Positions 1-11,734 are shown, counted from the first letter of the stretch. The stretch: DNA of 64,000 nucleotides from Brassica napus (GCF_020379485.1 NC_063447.1:57773452-57837451); one strand, 5' to 3'. Notes: generated from the letters alone by a model not told the origin. Program-made: numbers and translations.

Positions 1-667
1 CTATTCATGGAATAAAACACACCAATACATGTTTTTTTTTATTCATTACTTGCTAAGTATATTAGACTATGAGAAGATTTTTCTATTTTCAAAGAAATGG
101 ATCGACCTGAAGTTAGCAAAATAACTTGATTAGATTATAAGCACATTCATTGTAGGAAACTCGTTCAATGACAACTCAAATGAGCTCACTTAAACACTCA
201 TGATCTCGAATACTCTTCTTTGAACAGTTCTAACTAAGAATTACCTTACTGAAAAAGGAATGCGATAAACAAAGGATTCTTTTCGATTTGCCTGATGATG
301 GTTTGTCTTGTAGTCTTGTAGCGACTACAGTCACAAAGAAGGTAGAGAGTAAATATGAACCACACTCACAAGTCTCGTAGGCTGTAGGCAAGTTATTAAA
401 CTAACTAAATCTATTATGGTCTCTATTTGTTATGTGCAAATTAATATAAGCACACTATAGTCATTTATCACAGCTTGACTTGACTATTATAAGCCAAGTG
501 GTTAGATAAAGCTACTATACTACAAAAACTGTGAGTTTATATGGCTAAAGGGAAACATTCTAGAGGATTGAGAGGGTTTCGCACCAAGGAGTGAAAAGAG
601 CGAAACAGAGTGACCCTGCTTAATCGTTGTAAACTCAAGGTCTGGCAAAACTACCCTACTTTTAGGA
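1..667. other. Intergenic DNA, no gene seen
   Basis: AT-rich sequence with no reading frame that shows a domain, codon structure or splice pattern. It is the host sequence into which the Mutator-like element at 679 inserted. One copy of the 11-bp target duplication lies at its right edge (668-678). Confidence 0.6.
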
Positions 668-773
668 CACGTTTGTGCGGGAAAACGGCATATTCGGACC
701 TGCAACTCTTACGAAATGTGACGATTCATACCCACACATAAGTGCTGTGCGCTAACATACCTACACTTTGTTT

Positions 774-1838
774 TTTTTTTTTTTTGACTAAATTTGATGC
801 ATTAAAATAAAAGTAACCAAGGTTTACAATTGTTCGATAATAACATCTTACAATTGAGAAAACATATATCTGAAACAGATATATGAGAAATTATAGAAGA
901 AGTTACAAAGTAACTTAGTACTTGGTTAAGATGGGAGTTTTCCAATGCATGCACGGAGCATGATGACAGAAACCTGAGATTTAGAGGCGTTTAAAATGGA
1001 GGTCTATGATCTCTTTGACCGCCACGACCGCCACGGCCTCTATTTTTTCTTCCTCCTACTAAAGTCCACTGCATTTCTTGAACTTTTTGTGTTGGTTTAA
1101 TTGGTCGACCTCCTCGAGTCCTTTGAGAAGGATCTCCCATTTCAAACCCTGAAAACTCTGAATGTAATGCAGCAAAATGGCTACCAAAGACACCTCCTTC
1201 AACATTCTCAGTCACTAAATCTGAAGAAGTAGAAGAGAAAGTTACCAAAGCAGGAGATGAGCCATGAGATGGGGTATGGATGGCGCTTTGAAACGCAGCA
1301 GGGGAAGTTGCATTAGATGCAACAGCAGGAGGAGGGGTACGGATGATGGCGCTTTGAAACGCAGCAAGAGAAGTTGCATCAGCTGCAACAGCAGGAGGCA
1401 GGGTAGGGATGACGCTTTGAAACGCAGCAGCAGGTGATGTTGCTTCAGATGCAACAAGTTCAAATGGAGTTGTGGCTTCAAGTTCTGTTTCTGAACTTGG
1501 AAGAGTTGGAGTATCAGAAGCTACTTCCTCATGAGTATTAGTAAGAGGTAATGTTGAAAGTTTATCATAAGCAGCAACGGGAGTAACAGCTTCGGTAGGT
1601 GCTAGACCCACTTCTTTCACAACCTGATTAGATGCAGTGAATCCCAGATCCAATGATTCAGACTGCAGACATCTTGATTTTTTATGGCCGAAATGACCAC
1701 ATTTCTCACACTTATTTGGAATCCATGAGTACTCAACTGAAACCATGGAAACATTGCCTTGTTTATCAGTAGCTGCAATTCTCTGCGGGAAAGCTTTTTC
1801 TAATTCCACTTCCACCATTAACTTAGCCTCTCCCATGA
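774..1838 (-). mobile_element. 5'-truncated LINE copy nested in the MULE arm
   Basis: The 20-bp sequence AACATACCTACACTTTGTTT occurs at 754-773 and again at 1839-1858, the classic target-site duplication of a LINE. The insert begins on the plus strand with a poly(T) run (774-785), which is the poly(A) tail of an element on the minus strand. The only coding content is the C-terminal part of an ORF1 protein (991-1836). No reverse transcriptase lies between the ORF1 stop and the poly(A), so this copy came from an ORF1-only or internally deleted source. It interrupts the MULE inverted repeat and is therefore younger than the MULE insertion. Confidence 0.92.
991..1836 (-). pseudogene. LINE ORF1 C-terminal fragment with CCHC zinc knuckle
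   Basis: A 281-codon frame whose first methionine lies two bases from the truncation point, so the N-terminal DUF4283-type region is missing. Near residues 43-56 is a CX2CX4HX4C zinc knuckle (CEKCGHFGHKKSRC), typical of the nucleic-acid-binding ORF1 protein of plant LINEs. The middle is rich in Ala, Thr, Pro and Ser, with three imperfect repeats of about 21 residues built on (S)(P/L)AAFQSAI. The C-terminus is basic and Gly/Arg-rich, again suggesting RNA binding. The frame is open but has no identifiable promoter. Best read as a retrotransposon remnant, not a host gene. Confidence 0.8.
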
Positions 1839-2439
1839 AACATACCTACACTTTGTTTCTGTCTTATATGCATACCTGCAATTTAAAAACGTTGTTAATT
1901 CATACACTGCTGTAAACAGTGTTATCTCCTCCGTCACGGAAGTTGATACGCTGTTGAGAGTCGACGGAAGACCAAGACGATGTCATCCAAGATTGATTTT
2001 AAGAAAAAAAGAACAAAACGTGGTCGTTTTCGGATTGAAGTTTAAATTTTTTTTTTTTGTCTTCTTCGCTTCCCCGACACAGACTAAGAGCATGATTACC
2101 GCGGTGTCTTAATTTTGCAAAAAAAATAAATGAAAAATACCTAATTACCGAAGAACCGCGTCTTATTTAGGAGAAGGAAGAGTCGACTCTTAGTGGACAC
2201 GTGTAGGGCAACGAGAAGAGTGACGAGAGGTGGCGTCGTTTTTGGCTTGTTCGGTTTCTTCTTTCTCTCCGTCCAAACCTCTCTCTATGCGACTTCAACA
2301 GCGATATTGTCCCTCTCTGTGGCTCCTAGACTCAACGGGAGGTCTGTCTCTGTGGCTTTTCTCGGTGGCTCTCGTGGACGACGACGGACCTCTCTCTCGG
2401 TGGCTCACCAATCGAAAGGACCTCTGAGTTCTGGGGCAA

Positions 2440-2485
2440 GAGTAAGAGGAAGAGGAAGAGAGAGAGGGAGAGGGAGAGGGAGAGT
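2440..2485. repeat. GGGAGA purine microsatellite
   Basis: A run of AGAGGAAG and GAGAGG units ending in about three GGGAGA copies, inside the MULE. It explains the Arg/Gly-rich spurious reading frame that crosses it. Confidence 0.7.
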
Positions 2486-2690
2486 GATGTCTACGCTCGA
2501 AAGAATTTGATCGAACTAGATCGAACTAGAATTTGATCGGACTAGATTAGACTTAGACGTAAAACAAGAGCATGCTTCACTCCTTCTCTTTCTCCGCAAA
2601 AGACCCTTAAATTCGCCGCCTTTCTGAGTGTAAGTCACTGAGTGTTCGTTTGATCGCTGCTTTACCTACTGGGTTCTGCTCTGTTTTACT

Positions 2691-2797
2691 CTCTGTTTAT
2701 AAAGTTTGACTCTTTCTTGTGTGTTTGTGATGAGGTCAGCGTCAAATCGATGCTCTGTTTTATAAAGTTTGACTCTTTCTTGTGTGTTGTTGTGATG
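2691..2797. repeat. Direct duplication of about 44 bp in MULE cargo
   Basis: The motif starting CTCTGTTTATAAAGTTTGAC at 2691 recurs at 2753 with one extra T. Both copies run into a GTGTGTT..GTGATGA segment. It lies just upstream of the captured sulfurtransferase exons and may be part of the copied 5' region. Confidence 0.75.
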
Positions 2798-2832
2798 ATA
2801 ATTGCAGAAGAGAGGATTCTACACTCGCTTAG

Positions 2833-3369
2833 GCTCTGGCTATAGCTTCTACTGGAGTTGAAGCAAAAGCAGGCTTTGCTCCTAATGAACTTTGTTCTCT
2901 CCTACTACAGGCTGCTCATATTCCCCGTGCTCTCTTTTTTGATTTGGATGGAATATCAGATCGATCAACAAGTGTAAGAATCACTATCTTCCCCTTTTAT
3001 GAATAAAAACGTGTTGTATGAAGTGAAATCTTATCAATATAAAAGTTATCTTATTGTGCTGCCATTTTCAACATAAATTTAGTGAGTATATGGTTGTTCA
3101 TTCTATTACATCCATTGAAAACATCTCGACTCTTTGTTGTTAACTTCATAGTATTGTAACTTTCCCTTTTGTGTTTCCTATTATGCTTCTTTCTTGTGCT
3201 ATGAGTGTGATCATCTAATATGAAACACCAATGTCTTGTAACAGTTGCCACATATGTTACCGTCTGAGCAAGCTTTTGCTGCTGGCCGTTCTGCTCTTGG
3301 AATTGATAATAAAGATGGAGTGGTTGTTTATGATGGGAATGGTCTCTTTAGTGCAGCCCGTGTATGGTG
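2833..3369 (+). pseudogene. Captured fragment of mercaptopyruvate sulfurtransferase gene (STR1/MST1 type)
   Basis: Three blocks read as plant rhodanese-family sulfurtransferase STR1. Bases 2842-2875 encode ASTGVEAKAG, matching the N-terminal region of the mature enzyme. Bases 2911-2973 encode AAHIPRALFFDLDGISDRST. Bases 3245-3369 encode LPHMLPSEQAFAAG, then ALGIDNKDGVVVYDGNGLFS and AARVWW. Proper splice sites remain: a CAG acceptor before 2911, AGT|GTAAGA at 2973/2974, CAG before 3245 and G|GTTAGT at 3369/3370. The introns are therefore retained, so the capture was at DNA level rather than by retroposition. The exon between blocks 1 and 2, and the whole catalytic second rhodanese domain, are absent. 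The host enzyme moves sulfur from 3-mercaptopyruvate or thiosulfate; this fragment cannot. Confidence 0.85.
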
Positions 3370-4071
3370 GTTAGTTATAGCACTCCTTTGGATTTATATT
3401 CTTTTGCTTTGTTCAGTTTGTGTTTTCTCAGTTATTGTTATAATTGATGTGTGGTACAACTCGTCAGTTAGATGGTGCAGGTAAAACAAGAACTTGATGA
3501 TGTATACATGTCTAAGTGATGCTTATACTGTGAGTTTTTTTTCAGATTATCTTGTCTATCACACAGCTTTTAATTCCTATGATTGGATGATTCACAATGC
3601 AGATCTGTTGTTTCATTGTCATGTTGCCAGTAACGCTTTGTTTTCTTCCTTCTTGTTCTAGTTTTCTCATGGATCCCCTTCTTTCATCTCATATATTCAT
3701 ATCTTGGTGATTGATTTTCCAGAAGTTAAAAGAACAAGTATACAACAATGTTTAATTTTTTTTTAAGAACCTTTAACTAAGAAACTAGCATTGTATCACA
3801 AATTTTATGTGTTTCTTAACAAAAGTTCTTAAAATTATATTTATTACTAAAAAATTATTAAGAACCCCATTAAGGGTTTTAGGAATAATCATTCTAAAAT
3901 AATAATTTCAGTTCTTAAAAACTCGAAGCTACTCTGCACCCAATCAAGAACAAAGCTTATGGGAATCACGATCAGAAAGGAATTTACTTGATATTGCATC
4001 TAGGCTCTTCGATTCCCCTAAAAAAATGAGGTAAATTTTGGAGTTAGGGTTTTTAAAATTCAGAGAATTTT

Positions 4072-6550
4072 TTGACAGAATTTTGTGTTTACTTTGTTTG
4101 TTCTTCTTATTACAGTCATACAACTTTCAGTGTATTTCATAGTGGAAAGTTTCAGACAGATGATTCTGGGGCCGTTACTTACGAGGGTGGAAATCGTGAC
4201 GTTCTCCACTCACCGGTTGAAGCTCTGTTTGGAAATATAATGAGCGAGTTGAATAGATCCTCCAATGGACAGAGGATTTGGTTTAAGATGCCTAATGAAG
4301 GCATATCAGAGCTGAAGATATTGTGTCAAGGCGATGATAATTTCAGGAAGATGTGTGAGGCTTCGGTTTGGATCAAAGCTATAGATGTGTATCTGGAAGC
4401 TGATAATGATGATGATGATGATGCTCCTCCTGTTGTTGAGATCAATGACAGTGGCACAGCGACGAGAGCTTCAAATGGTGCAGCGAAAGCTACACAGAAG
4501 GCTGTAGATGCTGAAGCCCGTGTTGAATCAAATCTTATTGGCTTTGTTGACGACAATGAGAACGACGATTATCAAAGAACTCCCCCCTCTTCAGACTGTG
4601 AAGATGAAGGAAGTAACGACCGTTACGAGAGGTGGATACGAGGAAGTGGTGAGTTAAAGATACGACAAGTATTTGAGAGCATAGAAGAGTACTCAAGGAA
4701 GCTGTCTTGGAATATGCTTTAAAAGGAGGATGGAATGTGTCCAGTATACTAGATGGGGAAAAGTAAAATCTGAGGCTCGATGTGGAGTTCCAGTTGAAGA
4801 AGGTGAAAAACGGTGTCCATGGAGGATTTATTGCTCTTACGAAGAACCAATTGCGCAGTGGATGGTGAAGACTTTTCAGGATGAGCATACTTGTTTTAAA
4901 GACGGCGATTGCAGGATTTTTAAACGACATAAGGAATGACCCCAATTTCAGACCGAAATGCATTCAAGAACAAATTCAGGATCGTTACAATCTGGTAGTA
5001 ACAGGTGATAAATGCAGAAAGGCAAAGAAAATAGCTTTGGATATCATCATCCAGTCAGAGTTCGAAGAACAATACGCAAGGATAAAAGACTATGAACTTC
5101 ATATTTTGGAGTAAGTTTCTTTAAAAGTGTTATTTTGTAGTTTATAATGCTCATATGTTAATGATATAACATGTGTCTCGTTTTTTAAAAGTATTTGATA
5201 GGTTTTATGTGTGTTTCGCTGCGTTACGTCAGACGTGGATTAAGCATTGTCGGCCAATCTTCGGCATATATTGATGGATGTTTTCTGAAGTCAACTACGA
5301 AAGGGCAACTACTTGCAGCTGTGGGACGAGACGCAAATAATCAGATATTTCCTATTGCATGGGCGGTTGTTAATGTGGAAGAGACCGAGAGCTGGGTATG
5401 GTTTATCCAGCTTCTGAAAAAAGATTTTAATCTTAAAAATGGTGATGGATTCACGCTTGTATCAGACCGACAAAAGGTAAGATTTTGGTTAATGTGGAAT
5501 TCATTTTTTATTTTTTCAGATTTCATTTATGTTACTTTCTTCATTTTTAAAGGCAGTGCACCAAGAGTTACCAAAGGTTGAGCATCGAATGTGTGCTAGA
5601 CACGTCTATGGAAACTTGAAAAAAGATTTTCCAAAGCAGCCGAAGATGACAAAATTGTTTTGGCATCTAGTAGAGAGTCACAACAAGGGTGATTATGGCA
5701 TCAGTTTGGCTAACATAAAGGATTTCAACGTTGATGTGTATGATGGAGTCATGAAGAGGAACCCAGAAACCTTTAGTCGGGCATACTTCAAGACCACATC
5801 AACATGTGAGGATGCACTGAACAACTTCTCAGAGTCATACAACAGTGCAATTGAGAAGGCCCGTGCCTTACCTTTGGTTGAGATGCTTGAGACCATTAGA
5901 AGACAAGCAATGCTCAGGATAGACATAAGGAAGAATGCCCGTGCCTTAAAGTTGGTAAGGTCATTGCTATTGAAGAGCTTCACAGAAAATATTGTAGGAT
6001 CTATCCTGGACCAACGGGACAGTTTGAAGTTAAAGAGAAGTCAGTCTCATATAAAGTCAACATGAAGTCGCACACATGTGCTTGTAGAAGGTGGGACTTA
6101 TCAGGGATACCATGCCGCCATGTCTTGCGTGTTGTCCAGGATAAGAAGACATACAGGACAGAAGATTTGATCTCACATTGGTATCTGACATCTACATGGC
6201 AGGCTCAGTACTCAGATAACATTAAACCAATGAACGGTATGAAGTTTTGGAACGCAAGTGGTGAAGAAACTATTGAACCACCAGCAAGAGATAAATCAAA
6301 GGGCCGGAAGAAGAACCCTGCTAAGCGTATGAAGAGTGTTCATGAGTCTCCAACGAAGGGTAAGAAAGTGACCCAACACTCGAGGACAATGCATTGGTCA
6401 CAATTCTCTAGGATGTTCTAATGGTGGAGTTCCACTTAAGCCTCGCCCACCTAAGAAGAAAGCAAAAACACAACAAATGGTTGATTCAGTTTCACTTGAT
6501 GTTGGAGAGGGACCAAGTCAACCATCTCTGTCTTCTGTTACTTTCGATTG
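4072..6550 (+). pseudogene. MuDR-type MULE transposase, frameshifted
   Basis: Recognisable parts in order: an N-terminal MuDR-type region with an acidic linker (4072-4722); a MuDR DNA-binding domain (about 4730-5114) with WGKVKSEARC and CPWRIYCSY; the DDE catalytic core (5195-5581 and 5529-6000) with YIDGCFLK, AVGRDANNQIFPIAWAV and LVSDRQK; the EHRMCARHVYGNL segment; and a SWIM zinc finger CACRR..GIPCRH (about 6077-6120), followed by a basic Lys-rich tail. The reading frame changes near 4690-4740, near 4930 and near 6060. A plausible intron lies near 5477-5552. It should be inactive unless complemented in trans. The superfamily call is firm. Confidence 0.9.
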
Positions 6551-6857
6551 AGTCTATGTAATGTCTACTTACCTAACTTGTCTGACTATTTGAGTATTGA
6601 GGTTGATTTAAGTTTCTTAATTTTTTTTTATTTGTGAGGCAGGGACGATGGATAGGTGTTCAAGCTTGAAGATGGATGTTTTTTAGTTATGTGTTTGCTG
6701 TCATTTGCTATGTTTTTGTGCCTACTTGTTATGTTTTGAGGGTATGTTTTGGTACGTATTTATGTAACAAAAATTTAAGGTCAATGGTTTTTAAACTATA
6801 TGTGCTTTAATTCTAACAAAGCCAACAGTATTTCTGTCCAACAAAACTTACAATCTT

Positions 6858-7200
6858 AGAGTTTGTGTCGGGGAAGAGAAGAAGAGAAGAAAACAAAATA
6901 AATAAAAAAGTTTAAAAAATTTTAATCTGAAAACGACGTCATTTTTTTTCTTCTTAAAATCAGTTTTGGATGACATCGTCTTGGTCTGTCAAGTCTCAAC
7001 AGCGCATCAACTTTCGTAACGGATCGGAGGAGATAACACCGTTAACGGCATTGTATGAATTAACACCGTTTTTAAACGCAAGAAACAAAGTATGCATATT
7101 CGACAGAAACAAAGTGTAGGTATGTTAGCGCACAGCATTTATGTGTGGGTATGAATCGTCACATTTCGTAAGAGTGCAGGTCCGAATATGCCGTTTTCCC
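6858..7200 (-). repeat. Right terminal inverted repeat of the MULE
   Basis: About 340 bp, inverted relative to 679-2090. The outermost 90 bp is nearly identical to the left arm; the inner part shares recognisable blocks with several mismatches. Confidence 0.9.
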
Positions 7201-7211
7201 CACGTTTGTGC

Positions 7212-7406
7212 TCATTAACATTCACATCTTTGTATCTTGAACGCAAGAGAGTGAGTTAAACAAGAACACATACTAGGTGTAAACTAGGAAAAATTGATTA
7301 ACCAGGTAAAATCAATAATGTTAGATTGAGTTGATATAAATGAAATGTGAATGAAACAATAATAATCCTTTATATACAGAACCAATATACGTCAAATAAA
7401 ACACTC
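7212..7406. other. 3' flank of PGSIP7 and MULE junction
   Basis: AT-rich DNA between the MULE target duplication and the PGSIP7 stop codon; nothing coding is seen. The MULE ends about 200 bp from the end of the gene, probably close to its 3' UTR. Confidence 0.5.
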
Positions 7407-10400
7407 CTAATACAATTTACTGAAGCCAGAAGTGATCCCTGAGTCTCCCAGTCGTGGAAACAACACCTCTTTCTCAATCAAAACCTGGAGATGCAACGTG
7501 ATCTTGAGGAATGCAACCCACACAAAAGGTGCGCAGCAAAATGCGTATCCGAAAACCGACAATGCTCTCACCACTCCATCAGGGTACCAAGGGAAGGCCA
7601 TGACGAGGAGCGTCCCGAGGATGCCTATCCATGGAGTGAGAACAGGTAGCGTTGGTAGGAGGAGAGTGTTGATCGGTATGGATGAGAGAGCAAAAGAAGC
7701 CATCAAGTAGAGTGACCAGCCAATGAGTGGGTGTATGGTGTGAGGGATGGTGAAGAACGGGAAGACGTAGGCTGCTACTACAGAGAGAAGCGCGATGAAC
7801 TTGAAACCTGCTTGGATCGTTGTTAAGTTGCCGTCAGAACGGCGATAACATAGCTTAGTTATGTTAGGACGAGCTAGTCGTGTGACCACTATGATTCCAA
7901 GGTAGAACATTGTTTGGATTATGGCCAAAGGCATCTCTGCTGAGTACCCAACAGTGGTGCGACGCTGCTCGTGCCATGAGAGACCTAGTGGAAGAACAGG
8001 CCATGACCACCAGTACCATGGCTTTAACCAAACGGCTCCTGGGAATGTAATCACACTGTTTGGTCCACAGGGTATGTTCCATCTTAGTTTAAGATCTGAA
8101 AGTAGTTAGATTATGTTATTATTATACTTTTAAAAAAACAATACATTCTACTTCTAATAGTACTAAACCAAGTTTTTATGCAAAAAATAGCACATAACAA
8201 AAAAATAAAATAATACATTCATGAAAAATAAATATATTTATGTTTAGAGTTTAATAGAGTCCAGATTTTAATATTTAGGCGTGAGATTAGGATTAAAGTT
8301 TTGGATATAGAGTAATTTAATGTTTTTATTTATTAGTAAATATTATTTTGAAGATATTTTAAAATGTTAATTTTGTGTTAAAAATTTAAAAATGTTATTT
8401 CGAGATTTGCCCATGTAGTAGTATAGAAAAGAACACTTGAGAGAGAGACTTACAGAAATAAGAAGCGTCCATTTGGTAGCCTAAGGGAAGTCGCAAGTGG
8501 CCACTGAGCACAGAGCCATTACTTGGAGGACGAAAGAGAGGCTGGTCAAGAAGATCAGAGAAGTAACTAACAAGAAAGCCTTGATCAGCTCCATCACGAT
8601 TTTCTCTACCAACATGTAGCTCATGGAGCATGTCCTTGAACACTTCCAACGACGGTTGCAAGACGAAGAGGCCTGTGTGGAAGATGCAAGGGTTTATGAA
8701 GACCGCGCAGAAGGGTCCGCATTGGAACAGCTCGTCGGTTTTCTTAAGGAAGAGGTTATCGGCATCTAGCATGACTACACGGTCGTAATCAGACAATGCC
8801 CAAGCGTAGAGCTTGTTCAGAGTAAGCTTGAATCTGCTGTTGAAGTTAGTTTGCCTTCTGTATGGGTTGTCTACATTTTTAACTCTCACTACTTTAGCCC
8901 CATCATCCTCTTCCCTGTTCACACACACACTCGTTAGTATACACACACAAACACTTTCGGTGCTAATAACTAGTGTATGCATGCATGAATTGAAAGTAAA
9001 TATATAGTCAAGGCTGGTCAAATCTAAAAATCTGTTTACGCGCCTAAACGGTAACTTAGTAATAAGTTAAACGATTTCTCTAGAACAATTTTAAGAAAAT
9101 CAATTTAACAGTGTCTAAGCGCCAGTCTAACCACTAATATCTCATACAAAATTCGTTTTAGTTCCTAACTAAATTTTAAAGAAGTAATATACATACAATT
9201 TATACTTTCTAAATCGCAAAAACAATAATAATAATAATAATAATATTTACATCAAATGTTTATAATCTTTAAAATTTAAGAGTCGGCCCAGTTTATAGTT
9301 ATATATTTTGTGTCTGCATGTCAAGTCTTAGTACTGTTAAAATTTTATAATAGGTTACGAAATTGACGTGTAGACGTTATTGCATACAGCAGATTGGCCG
9401 GCAATAAAGTAGTATTGTATACAATTTGACCTTTTGTCCAAAAAAAAAAGTATACAATTTGACCAAAAACACGTAGACAGCTCTTTCTAGTTTCCAAAGG
9501 ATTTTTTCAATCAAGGTACTAAAGTCAATCAACTCTCCTTTCATTCAGTGAATCAATGTACTAAGTTTTTATTGCCTTCCGATAGCTTTCTATCCCCAAT
9601 ACTACGACTGCTTCAACTTTTATGGGTGAATACATTGTTGACTAATAAAGGATCTTTTACTAAGATACTACGGTTTACTAAGATATTGCTTTCCGAGATA
9701 CTGTTTTTAAGAGAATTTGAAAGCTAGCTATACGACACCTAAAAAGTTTTTGAACATTGAAATCTTTAAATTATTTCATTAGCTTAAAGTATGGAAATGT
9801 AAATAATAGATATTTTCTGATACACAAAAACGCGTAGTATCGAGTCAATATATGGACAAGATATAAACAGACTTAAATGTGTGGGTCGATAACGATAAGT
9901 GTCAACAATATGTATCTACTCAATGTTTGATTCTCCCCAACTTTTACTTAATTTCATATTTATAATCCTTACAAAAACAATAAAGAACAAAAATAAAGAA
10001 CGGTTCCTCAACGTATAAATGTTCTTTAAATTCATGAAACCGATCAACAAGACAAGAATTAAACGATATGCCCAAAAAAGACTACATGAAAGAATCAAAA
10101 CCTATAGGTCTTGGTCATTTCAAGTCAGTCGTTGTCTCACTCGAACATTTTATAAGCTTCATTCAATTTACACGAAACGAGAAGTATATTCTTAGCTCAT
10201 CTTGAATAAGAAATATCTCATTTTAAAAACCAACACAGAAAAAAAAAACTACTCTCTATTATCTAACCTGCTGTTTCACGCACGCACGATGCCATATTGA
10301 CATTCATAGTGGAAAATAAAAGTGTGAAAATTAATTAAAAAATTGTATATTCCAGCTTAGTATTGGTTTGGTCTACGTTTAAAACGATGACGTTTGGTAA

Positions 10401-10788
10401 CGGTCAGCAGAAAAATTTGTGGACGTTAGAAACAGAGGAAGAAGAAGACTTACAAGGTCTCAACCCATCGGAGAGGGACGTCGAGAGAAGCGATGACGAC
10501 AAGATCAGCTTCCACGTTAAGATCTCTCAGCGATCTGATCAAGACTCGAGTCGCCACATAGAACTCGTAGTCCCTTGGCGTTCCCATGTACATCATCGTT
10601 GCGTAGGCGTTCTTATGCTCCGGCCGCCGCGTCTTCAAACCCCGTTCCCTTACGGCCAGCGCCGCGTTTGCTGCGTCTATATTCGTTTCATGCGGTTGCA
10701 GCAGCTGTCTCTCTCGATATGCTGTCGTTTTTATTACCAGAAGGGACAGAACACAACACAATAACACTAAACCTCTCTGCATATCCAT
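7407..10788 (-). CDS. PGSIP7: GT8 family glycosyltransferase, PGSIP7-like
   Basis: Three exons on the minus strand: 10788-10454, 8914-8454 and 8095-7407. They join to 1485 nt, giving 494 residues, close to the roughly 497 of Arabidopsis At2g35710. Residues 1-23 look like a signal peptide. The GT8 (glycogenin-like) domain follows, starting KNAYATMMYMG, with the metal-binding DxD motif in VVMLDADNLF near residue 161, then HTGLFVLQPS and the GADQGFL motif. The C-terminal third has about five hydrophobic membrane segments, starting near AEMPLAIIQTMFYLG and ending at GFSKLY. Plant glycogenin-like proteins transfer sugars from nucleotide sugars; a relative, PGSIP6/IPUT1, glucuronidates sphingolipids in the Golgi, but the substrate here is not known. 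I chose the start (MDMQRGL) because it begins the signal peptide; an in-frame ATG lies 75 bp upstream. Confidence 0.93.
8915..10453. other. Large first intron of PGSIP7
   Basis: 1539 bp with GT-AG borders in frame with both exons. It contains an AT-rich stretch, a short (AAT)n run near 9225-9243, and near 9035-9140 a degenerate inverted-repeat fragment with GCGCCTAAACGG and TCTAAGCGCC cores, related to the repeat in INT3 intron 2 (42375-42545). Confidence 0.7.
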
Positions 10789-11015
10789 TTCTTGAGACTC
10801 TGATTTTTTTTTGAGGGAACATGTAAATGCATACGCGTATATATATAGACGACAATGCATCAAAGAGAGAGGAAGGTTTCTGGGACACTGTGAAAGGGTT
10901 AAACAAGGTATTAATGATGATTGGCCAATCAGATAATTATTATAGTTATATCTTTATTGTTTGAATTATAAGAAGGAAAAATAAAGTTCTTCCAAAATAA
11001 AGGGATATACAATAT

Positions 11016-11734
11016 GACTTATTCTTGGGTTACCTCTAGGTTCACCAACCAATTCATATTCGATATCTTTTAAAAAAGGAAACAAAATATTGTCAAATTA
11101 TATTATCTTTTTAAAATTAAAAAGTAAAAAGAAATAAATAAAAAATAGTAGTAATTACAAAAAAAAATATTTTTAACGTCTTCAGCTAAACATTAAACCC
11201 TAAATCCTAATTCCTAAATCCTAAATCCTAAAACCTAAACCCTTGGGTAAACCCTAAACTGTAGGATAAATCTTAAACTCTAAGATAAATCTTAAACTCA
11301 AAATCAAAATCACTAAACACTAAAACACTCAAGGGTTTAGGGTTTAAGATTTAGGGTTTAGAGTTTTAGGGTTTAGTGTTTTTATTTAGAGTTTAAGATT
11401 TATCTAAGGGTTTGGGGTTTACCCAAGGGTTTAGAGTTTACCCAAGGGTTTAGGGTTTTACCCAAGGGTTTAGGTTTACTCAAGGGTTTAGGGTTTAGGA
11501 TTTAGGGTTTAGGGATTAAGATTTAGGGTTTAGTGTTTTGCTGATGACGTTAAAAATATTTTTTTTAATTCTTTTTTTTTGTAACTGCTATTTTTTTTTA
11601 CTTTTTTATTTTAAAAACATAATATAACTTCATAATATTTTGTGTACTTTTTTAAAAGATATTGAATTTGAAATAATGAAATCCTATTGGCTGGTGAAGA
11701 GGTTCACCCAAGGGGGTGAACCCAAGAATAACTC
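11016..11734. mobile_element. Foldback MITE with telomere-like interior
   Basis: A 719-bp element flanked by a perfect 9-bp direct repeat, ATACAATAT (11007-11015 and 11735-11743). The ends are inverted copies: GACTTATTCTTGGGTT on the left and AACCCAAGAATAACTC on the right. The two halves are inverted over nearly their whole length, so a single strand could form a long hairpin. The centre is degenerate telomere-like repeat: CCCTAAA-type in about 11192-11330 and TTTAGGG-type in about 11331-11535. The 9-bp duplication points to Mutator-type mobilisation. No coding capacity is seen. It lies 228 bp upstream of the PGSIP7 start, so it may affect that promoter. Confidence 0.87.

Larger units (their letters stand above)
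679..2090 (+). repeat. Left terminal inverted repeat of the MULE, split by a LINE
   Basis: Without the LINE insertion (774-1838) and its duplicated target, this arm is about 330 bp and matches the reverse complement of 6858-7200 through the motif CTTCCCCGACAC near 2068-2080. The arms differ at many positions, mostly small substitutions and indels, so they have diverged. Confidence 0.88.
679..7200 (+). mobile_element. Mutator-like element (MULE), decayed, with captured host gene
   Basis: The element is bounded by long terminal inverted repeats: the left arm starts GGGAAAACGGCATATTCGGA at 679 and the right arm ends with its reverse complement at 7200. A perfect 11-bp direct repeat, CACGTTTGTGC, flanks it at 668-678 and 7201-7211; Mutator elements usually make 8-11 bp duplications. 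Inside are a nested LINE fragment (774-1838), fragments of a host sulfurtransferase gene (2833-3369) and a broken MuDR-type transposase (4072-6550). The perfect target duplication suggests insertion is not ancient, but the transposase has several frameshifts, so it is non-autonomous now. Boundaries are seen directly; the superfamily follows from the TIR, duplication length and transposase domains. Confidence 0.93.

Noticed and set aside
2193..2510. A plus-strand 105-codon Arg/Gly-rich frame
   Set aside because: It crosses a GGGAGA microsatellite inside the MULE and shows no domain; it is composition-driven.
11190..11540. Telomere-like CCCTAAA/TTTAGGG runs as a chromosome end
   Set aside because: The runs are degenerate, in opposite orientations, and lie inside an element with terminal repeats and a 9-bp duplication.
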